Source: Lolium rigidum (Eukaryota > Streptophyta > Magnoliopsida > Poales > Poaceae). Taken from it: a stretch of DNA of 64,000 nt. Every line of letters begins with the position of its first letter. The first letter of the stretch is position 1. The DNA is taken from NCBI RefSeq assembly GCF_022539505.1, contig NC_061514.1, forward strand, positions 215,535,837-215,599,836, written 5' to 3'. The notes beneath the pieces are model-generated. The model searched no databases, was not told the origin of the DNA, and saw nothing but the letters and a program-made list of their open reading frames with translations. Of this stretch, positions 56,478-64,000 are shown in pieces. The translations under genes and the position numbers were made by a program.

Positions 56478-57166
56478 GCATCAAAACTAGTTTCTACCAC
56501 TTAGAACAAGCATGCAAGCTCACTAAACATGGTACCTACAGCAGCAAAATATTCAAGATATACTCCACCAAACAAAATTCTACTTGGATAATCGGAGGAG
56601 TCACATACCGGAGAGCAAATGTGCCAAATTTCGGACGAAATCTGGGCTGAGCAAAGAGATCGAGAAATCTGGAGCTCTTGAGCAAAAACGCGAGTGAGAG
56701 GAACCTGGTGCGTGTTTTTTCGGGAGAGAGAAGAGAGTGGGAGGAAGAGATGATGAAGTGGGGGCAACGGGGACCCACACACCAGGGTGGCGCGCCCCCC
56801 TTGCTGGCCACGCCGGCCTGTGAGGTGCCACTCTGGGGTGCCCCACTGGTCATCCACAGGTGCTCCCAGGTGCATTTTCGAAAAATAGGACCAACGGTAT
56901 AATTTTTGTGAATTTTTGAAAACTTTGAAAAATGCACATTTCTGGGTATTAAGTTTATTATTACTGGCCAGGAAATTTTTTGAAATCTCTAATTAACTAA
57001 GGAACTTTACAAAACAAAAGTGCTACAGCAAGTAGAACAAGTGGAGGAAGAAAGAGATGTTGTTTACCTCCTCTATGCATATAAAAAGTATTTGTTAACA
57101 AGGTTGATCAAGTCTTTCCACCAAATAAATTTTACATAGCATAAGAAGAAATAAACCTCAAATCAA
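56478..57166 (-). other. F2 spacer between gag-protease and the second ORF
   Basis: Copy of 13646-14333; no coding region and no pol. Confidence 0.65.
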
Positions 57167-59822
57167 TCATGTTACCTTGAATTGTATTGATATGGATCCA
57201 ATCATAAGATTTTGATATCCTTCTTTAGGCTCATATATAGGACAATCGATAGTTCCAACTTTGATAGTTCTCACATTAGAAATAGTATTAACTCCACATA
57301 CTTTATCAATCCTCTTGGGGAAATAGACGGTGTGCTCCCTATCATCAACATTGAAAGTAACCTTTCCTTTATTGCAATCAATAACAGCTCCTGCGGTGTT
57401 AAGAAAAGGTCTCCCAAGAATAATAGACATATTATCATCTTCAGGCATTTCCAACACAACAAAATCAGTTAATATCAAGCAGTTATTAGTAACTTGAACA
57501 GGAACATCCTCACATATACCAACAGGAATAGCAGTAGATTTATCAGCCATTTGCAAAGATATATCAGTCGGTATCAGCTTATCTAAATAGAGTCTCTTAT
57601 AAAGAGAGAAAGGCATAACACTAACACCCGCTCCCAAATCACATAGAACAGTTCTAACATAATTATTCTTAATAGAACAAGGAATAGTCGGTATACTGGT
57701 CGCCAAGCTTCTTTGGAACCTTACCATTAAAAGAGTAATTAGCAAGCATAGTGGAAATCTCCTCATTAGGAATTTTCCTTCGTTAGAGACAATATCTTTC
57801 ATATACTTTGAATAAGGAGGCAATTTAATAGCATCGATCAAAGGGATTTGCAGGAATAAAGGTTTCATCCAATCACAAAATTTATTATAGTGTTCTTCTT
57901 CCTTTGATTTTAGTTTCTTAGCAGGAAAAGGAATTTGCTTTTGCACCCAAGGTTCCCTTTCATTACCATGTTTCTTAGCAATAAAATCTTCTTTAGTATA
58001 CTTTTTATTTTTATCTTGCTTTTCAGGTTCATCTTCAACTTCTTCTTTATCAGAAACATCATTCTTATCATTACCAGTATTATTATCATGTTCATTACCA
58101 CTTTCAGTTTCAGCATCGGAAATAGAAATACTATTAGGATCATTAACAAGTTCAGAGGATTCTACAACATTTTTATGTTTCTTCTTCTTTTTCTTAGAAG
58201 GAGCACTAGGTTCAATGCGTTGAGAATCTTGTTCAATTCTTTTGGGATGCCCTTCAGAATATAGAGGATCCTGGGTAGAGACACCACCTCTAGTTGTTAC
58301 TTCGTAAGCATGTTTCTCTTTAGAATTATTTTTTAATAAGTCATTTTGCACTTTAGTAAGCTGATCAATTTGAGTTTGAACCATTTGAAAATGTTTAACA
58401 AGCATCTTAACATCATTGGAGGTTCTCTCCACAATATCATGCAAATTGCTAATAGCTTGAGAATTTTCCATTAGATGATTCTCTACTCTCATATTAAAAT
58501 TTTCTTGCTTAACAATATAATTATCAAACTCATCTAAGCATTGCGCAGGAGGTTTTGAATACGGAATATCTTCCCTAGTAAAGCGTCGAAGGGAGTTGAC
58601 CTCAATCATGGATGAAGGGGGAATTATCTCAGATATATCTTCTATGGGAGGTAGATTCTTCACATCTTCAGATTTAATACCTTTCTCCCCGAGAGACTTC
58701 TTGGCTTCCCTCATATCTTCATCATTCAATTTAATTAAACCCCTCTTCTTCAATATTGGCGTTGGAATTGGTTCAGGCGTAGTCCAATCATCATGATTCC
58801 GGCCTATTTTAGCCAATAATTCTTCGACTTCGTCTGGAGTTCTTTTCCTGAAAACACAACCAGCACAACTATCCAAATATGCCCTAGACTCAATGGTTAG
58901 TACACTATAAAATATATCAAGTAGATCATTCTTTTCTAAATCATGTCCAGGTCGAGCTCTGATAAGAGAACAAAATCTTGCCCAAGCCTCAGACAATTTC
59001 TCTTCATCTCCCTAGTCAAATCTATAAATTTTCTGTAAAGCAACATGTTGAGCACTAGCAGGAAAGTATTTTCGAAAGAAAACATCACGCAAATCAGTTG
59101 GACTTTTAATAGAACCAGGAGGCAAATTATTATACCAAGTTTTAGCATCATCCTTTAATGAGAAAGCAAAAATTTTAGCGACAAAATAAGTACGCATCTT
59201 GACATCATCAGAAAACAAGCTACTCATAGAAGAAAGTTCAATCATGTGTTCTACAGCACTTTCTTTTTCAGTACCACAAAAGGGTGCCTTCTCTACAATA
59301 GCTATATGAGATAGATCAAGAGAAAAATCATAATCTTTATCCTTAATGCATATAGGAGATGTGACAAATTTAGGATCAGGAGATAACTTATGTCTAACAG
59401 TATATTGTGTGAGAAACTTTTTAATTTTACTTGCATCGGCAGTAGCATTGCATCTATTAATAAAATCATCATTAAGCTCCACATAATCTTCATCAGGATC
59501 ATCACTAGAATAATCAAGTTCAGGTGAATTAACAGGTGTAGTAGCATTAGGAGTTTCAGTATTTTCAATTTGTCTAGACCTAGCAATTGTAGCATCTAGA
59601 AAGGATCCCAATGAACCACTATCATCAAGCACAGCAGAAACATTATCAATATTATGAGAGTTTTCAGATTCGAGCGAAGTACCAGCAAGTGAAGCTTGTG
59701 GCGGTGAAACAAGTTGACTTATCACGGATGGTGAATCAAGAGTAGCGAGAGGTACTCAGAGTTGTACCTTTTCTTGTAGTGGATGGAAATATGGCGACTT
59801 TAGGATCGCGAGTTTTACCCAT
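57167..59822 (-). pseudogene. F2 gag-protease (Athila-like)
   Basis: Start ATG 59822-59820 (MGKTRDPK), frameshift near 59745, then open 59725-59012 (237 codons) to a TAG at 59014-59012. F1 has CAG (Gln) there. It is open again 58996-57167 (609 codons). Gag core (KTWYNNLPPGSI, DVFFRKYFPAS), Lys-rich linker and protease (LCDLGAGVSVMP, IILGRPFLNTAGAVID) are all present. Between about 57783 and 57695 the reading is out of frame relative to F1 and then returns, bounded by two small indels at CTG/CCTGGG sites. The frame ends SIQFKVT as in F1. Confidence 0.82.
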
Positions 59823-59880
59823 GATGGAGAATTTGCAGCGAACAATATCAATCCAAGTGAACTTCCAAATAAAGCTATGC

Positions 59881-59898
59881 TCCCCGGCAACGGCGCCA
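59881..59898 (-). other. F2 primer-binding site (tRNA-Asp)
   Basis: Exact 18-base TGGCGCCGTTGCCGGGGA on the minus strand, 11 bases from the LTR. Confidence 0.9.
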
Positions 59899-59909
59899 GA
59901 AAACAGTCT

Positions 59910-61304
59910 TGATGACCCACAAGTATAGGGGATCGCAACAGTCTTTGCGGGAAGTAAAACCCAATTTATTGATTCGACGCAAGGGGAGACAAAGAATACT
60001 TGAAAGCCTTAACAGCGGAGTTTTCAATTCAGCTGCACCTGGAAACAGACTTGCTCGCAAGAGTTTATCAGTAGTAACAGTTTTATAGCAGTAGCAGTAG
60101 TGAAATAACAGCAGCAGAGTAACAAAGACACCAGTAGTGATTATAGTAAACAGCAGGATTAAAATACTGTAGGCACAGGGATGGATGAATGGGCGTTGCA
60201 TGGATGAGAGAAACTCATGTAACAATCAAGCAGGGCATTTGCAGATAATAATAAAACGGTGTCCAAGTACAAAGCAATCAATAGGCATGTGTTCCAATTA
60301 TAGTCGTACGTGCTCGCAATGAGAAACTTGCACAACATCTTTTGTCCTACCAGCCGGTGGCAGCCGGGCCTCAAGGGAATCTACGGGATATTAAGGTACT
60401 CCTTTTAATAGAGTACCGGAGCAAAGCATTAACACTCCGTGAACACATGTGATCCTCACATCACTACCATCCCCTCCGGTTGTCCCGATTTCTGTCACTT
60501 CGGGGCCATTGGTTCCGGACAGCGACATGTGTATACAACTTGCGGGTAAGACCATAAACAATGAATATCATGATGAAATAATAACATGTTCAGATCTGAG
60601 ATCATGGCACTCGGGCCCTAGTGACAAGCATTAAGCATAACAAGTTGCAACAATATCATCAAAGTACCAATTACGGACACTAGGCACTATGCCCTAACAA
60701 TCTTATACTATTACATGACCAATCTCATCCAATCCCTACCATCCCCTTCAGCCTACAGCGGGGGAATTACTCACACATGGATGGGGGAAACATGGCTGGT
60801 CGATGGAGAGGCGTCGGTGGTGATGGTGGCGATGATCTCCTCCAATTCCCCGTCCCGGCGGAGTGCCGAACGGAGACTTCGGCTCCCGAGATGGAGTTTC
60901 GCGATGTGGCGGCGTTCGGAGGGTTTACGGCGACTTCGACTTCCTCCCGTGCGTTTTTAGGTCGAAGGCAATAAGTAGTCCGAAAGAGGGCGTCGGGGGC
61001 CAGCCGAGGCCGCCACACACTAGGGCCGCGCGGGCCCCTCCTGGGCCGCACCGGCCTAGTGTGTGGGACCCTCGGGCCCCCACCTGGCTCGCCCTTCTGG
61101 CTCCGCCAATATTCTGGGAAAATAGGACCTTCCGCATAAATTCCGAGGATTTTCCTGAAAGTTGGATTTCTGCACAAAAACGAGACACCAGAACAGTTCT
61201 GCTGAAAACAACGTTAGTCCGTGTTAGTTGCATCCAAAATACACAAATTAGAGGCAAAACAATAGCAAAGTGTTCGGGAAAGTAGATACGTTTTGGACGT
61301 ATCA
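59910..61304 (-). repeat. F2 5' LTR (right)
   Basis: 1395 bp. At 60860-60935 it shows four or more changes of the type CAG/CTG to CG compared with the other three F LTRs. Confidence 0.9.
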
Positions 61305-61486
61305 GGACTCTTTTGTGTATAGGTGTCACTCACACACTTTTTCTTTTTGTATTTTTTTCTTTCTTTTTCTCACTATGTAAGGGTACTACTATCTATGTAA
61401 GTATGTCACACTTCTTTTGCTTATCTTTTCATACGAGCTTGCTTCGTAGCTTTGCTCAACACACGCACACCCTCACGGTCGGGACG
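61305..61486 (-). other. Element A2: distal leader, interrupted by H
   Basis: GGACT (61305-61309), then a copy of 25573-25746, ending gggacg at the H LTR. Confidence 0.85.
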
Positions 61487-62534
61487 TGATGAGGTCTAAG
61501 ACCCCGTGTGTGGCCCGATCTCGCGGATTGACTTCGAAACAAAGGGGGAAGATGGGAAAACGCGGTGAACACGAAGAACACGACGGGCACGAGGAACTCC
61601 GAGACTCACGCACGCACACCAACCCGATACACCCGATGCTTACCTCCGTGGCTCGATGGACCACGCCAATAGAATCTCCGAGGAAGAGACACGCGGTAGA
61701 ATTCCCGGAGAGAGATTGGGATTGGAGAGGAAGAGCTTGGGGAAGGAGAGAGAGTAACAAGTACTAGAATCTCCTTCAACAAGATCTAAGTCAACAACCA
61801 AGGTGCCTTGATTACAGAGGGATGATACCCAAGGGAGACTAAGCTCAAATTTAGGGTTTGAGTTCAAAAGAAGTCTAAAGAGCTAATGAGGGGTTCCAGC
61901 TACTTATATAGGCACACATGGCCAGCAAGGGCGAACAGGTACGCAAAAGGATAAGTTAAGGCAGTTTGGTGGGGCACTCTCGTCAGGTCCGGTTTGGGAT
62001 CCGGTCAGACCGGGCCTGTGACCGGGCTGTCCGGTCATGGGTCCGGTCTGACCGGGCCTGTGACCGGGCGGGCCGGTCATGGGTCCGGTCGACCGGTCGG
62101 AAACCGGATTCCTGCGAGGTTTCCGGTCGTCGCCCGGTACGAGGGAGCTGGTCCGGTTTCCGACCGGTCGACCGGGCCTGTGACCGGGGAGCCCGGTTGT
62201 GGGTCCGGTCCGACCGGGTCCTGGACCGGCCAGCGTCCTTAGCGCTTCGAGCGACGTCGGCTTCGGCTCCATGATCATCTCCATGTCCAGCTGCTTCTCT
62301 CCCTCCCTTGATCTTGGCGCCTCCTCCTCTCCGAGGTCTTGATGCGCCTTGTACCTAATGACACATAGCACGTCGGCATGAGGTAGCAATCCATCCAAAG
62401 GGGTACCAAGATCAAGGGTAGTGAGGAGCGAGTTCACCTCATCATGTAGAGCCTTGGCTCGGGCTCGTGTCATCGGTCCACTTGGGGGACTAGTTGGTCT
62501 TGATGGAGTGTCGTCGGTGAGCGGGGCTACATCA
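61487..62534 (-). repeat. H 3' LTR
   Basis: 1048 bp, tgatgaggtc...gctacatca on the plus strand. It carries a GACCGG/CCGGTC array at about 61986-62227 including the palindrome CCGGTCGACCGG, and a TATA box at 61903-61911. Pol codons occupy 62534-61904. Confidence 0.9.
61903..61911 (-). promoter_or_regulatory. TATA box of H 3' LTR, overlapping the pol stop codon
   Basis: Minus-strand ctatataag; the TAA inside it (61906-61904) is the stop codon of the pol frame. Confidence 0.65.
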
Positions 62535-64000
62535 TCTCCCCCTTGGGAAAGAGTCGTCCTCGACTCGTGGCCTTCCTCATCTCCATGATAGGGTGACAAG
62601 TCGGAGACATTGAACGTGTTGCTCACCAAGTACTTGGAGGTGGGGATGTCGATGACGTAAGCGTTGTTGTTGATGCGTTTGAGGACCTTGAAGGGACCAT
62701 CTCCTCTTGGCTTGAGCTTCGAGTTGCGTTCATGAGGGAATCTTTCCTTCCGGAGGTGGATCCAAACGAGGTCGCCTTCTTGAAATATGCGTTCCTTCTT
62801 CTTGGCATTGAGGCGGGTAGCTTGACGAAGCACATGTTCTTGAATGGTAGCTCTTGTTTCTTCATGAAGTTTCTTGACGGCGGCGGTGCGCTTGTCGAAG
62901 TCCATGTTGATCCGCTCATGAAGGGGAAGCGGAAGTATGTCGAGTGCCGTGAGCGGCTCAAACCCGTAGACGACCATGAAGGGACTCCTTGATGTAGTCG
63001 AGTGCTTGGCGCGGTTGTAGGCGAACTCCGCGTGTGGAAGGCATTCCTCCCATGACTTCAAGTTTTTCTTCACGAGGATGCGTAGAAGGGTGGAGAGGCT
63101 TCGATTGACCACTTCCGTTTGGCCGTCCGTTTGCGGATGCGAGGATGATGAGAATAAGAGCTTCACTCCAAACTTTGCCATGAGCGACTTCCAAAGATAA
63201 CTCATGAACTTGACGTCCCGATCCGACACAATGCTTTGCGGTACTCCATGTAGGCGAACAATTTCCACTGAAAAACAATGAAGCAATGTGTGAAGCATCA
63301 TCGCTCTTATGGCAAGGTATGAAATGAGCCATCTTAGAGAATCTATCCACTACCACAAATATAGAATCATGACCATGCTTAGTGCGAGGCAATCCTAGAA
63401 CAAAATCCATGCTAATGTCCGTCCATGGTGCATGAGGTATAGGCAAAGGCGTGTAAAGACCATAGGGATTGGAAGTAGACTTAGCTTGAAGGCATGTCGT
63501 GCAACGGTTGCAAAGGCGCTCGACGTCCCTCTTCATCTTCGGCCAATAATAGTGAGTGGCTAGCATTGCAAGTGTCTTATCTCGACCAAAATGTCCCATA
63601 AGGCCACCACCATGTGACTCTTGCAAGAGTAACTTTCGAAGAGAAGAATCGGGAATGCAAATTTTGTTGGCTTTGAACAAGTAGCCTTTGTGCAAATAGA
63701 AGTCATCAAATCCTCGGTCAACGGAACACTTCTCAAATATCGGAGCAAAGAAAGAATCGGAAGTATAGAGTTCTTTGATCTCTTCGAGTCCCAAAACGTG
63801 AAAATCCAAGCGAGTCAACAAAAGGGTGTTTTTGCGGGAAAGAGCATCCGCCACTACATTGTCCTTGCCCTTCTTGTATTTGATGACATACGGGAAGGAC
63901 TCAATGAACTCAACCCATTTTGCATGACGTTTGTTTAAATTGTGTTGGCTTTTCAAGTACTTCAAAGACTCATGGTCGGAATGAATGATAAACTCTTTTG
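61904..64000 (-). pseudogene. H pol: end of RNase H, integrase and LTR-encoded tail (one frameshift)
   Basis: Reading enters at 64000 in RNase H ([25 protein letters not shown]). Integrase follows: HHCC zinc-binding region ([19 protein letters not shown]), catalytic D in DISMDFV, D in VSDRDVKF and E in [15 protein letters not shown]. The frame changes near 63250-63300, between the first and second catalytic Asp, so the copy is broken. The C-terminal part has GDLVWIHLRKERFP, GPFKVLKRI and YLVSNTFNVSDL. It then crosses the PPT (GGDD) into the LTR with GPMTRARAKAL and a Gly/Pro-rich repeated tail (TGPMTGQPGHRPG), ending at 61904. Integration is its role. A frame extending into the LTR is a known trait of CRM chromoviruses; the clade is inferred. 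Confidence 0.85.

Larger units (their letters stand above)
52007..61304 (-). mobile_element. F2: Athila-like LTR retrotransposon (uninterrupted copy)
   Basis: 9298 bp, LTRs 52007-53406 and 59910-61304, PPT 53407-53420, an exact tRNA-Asp primer site 59881-59898 and flanking GGACT at 52002-52006 and 61305-61309. Same site, orientation and duplication as F1, so it is the same insertion event copied with its surroundings. It lacks the Helitron and G and retains 694 bp lost in F1. Confidence 0.92.
49391..61486 (+). repeat. Duplicated nested block, copy 2
   Basis: Partner of 2835-25746. It contains the complete junction with E on the left and is bounded on the right by the H insertion, so the true right end of the duplication may lie beyond the window. 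Confidence 0.88.
61487..64000 (-). mobile_element. H: CRM-like gypsy retrotransposon (continues past the window)
   Basis: Minus-strand element with its 3' LTR on the left (61487-62534), PPT at 62535-62550 and RNase H/integrase coding to the window end. Inserted in the A2 leader; the corresponding A1 site (25746) is empty. Its LTR ends match G. Confidence 0.9.

Overview
The window is a nest of plant transposable elements with no recognisable host gene. Ty3/gypsy LTR retrotransposons dominate: Athila-like, chromovirus/CRM-like and a TAT-like element carrying an antisense gene. There is also one Helitron and one CACTA transposase remnant. The LTR ends (TGATACGTCC...), the tRNA-Asp and tRNA-Met type primer sites and the style of the families suggest a pooid grass, most likely Triticeae; the species cannot be told. 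Two runs of exactly 100 N (1144-1243, 42498-42597) divide the window into three contigs whose order depends on scaffolding.

Layout. 1-1143: unassigned DNA and a CACTA TNP2 remnant. 1244-27431: element A1 (minus-strand CRM-like gypsy) with a 120-bp scar of element E in its protease region and Athila-like F1 (5451-25567, minus) in its 5' leader. F1 carries a Helitron (7578-11995) and, in its right LTR, the complete non-autonomous element G (17454-24535, plus). 27432-32699: element B (minus), joined to A1 through a chimeric LTR. 32700-33151: fragment C of a B-like coding region on the plus strand. 33152-42497: element D (plus; gag-protease plus an antisense intron-containing gene). 42598-49510: element E (plus, Athila-like), inserted in the protease region of a second copy of A (A2). 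49511-64000: A2 gag, then F2 (52007-61304) at the same site and with the same GGACT duplication as F1, then CRM-like element H (61487 to beyond the window end).

2835-25746 and 49391-61486 are two direct copies of one nested block. They differ by the Helitron and G (copy 1 only), a 694-bp deletion (copy 1), the loss of most of E (copy 1) and the H insertion (next to copy 2).

How the genes fit together. A and H are remains of autonomous elements (gag, protease, RT/RNase H, integrase). G, B and C share with them the leader, the tRNA-Met type primer site and an ORF that runs through the polypurine tract into the LTR, but most of pol is replaced by a protein family I do not recognise, with repeated Cys-x2-Cys modules. 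H and G have matching LTR ends, so H-type elements are plausible helpers for G. The most unusual signals are this ORF family and arrays of family-specific CGG...CCG palindromes in the LTRs, densest in A1 (ten perfect copies in 370 bp). Many small differences between repeat copies sit at CAG/CTG trinucleotides, so some frameshifts may be consensus errors.
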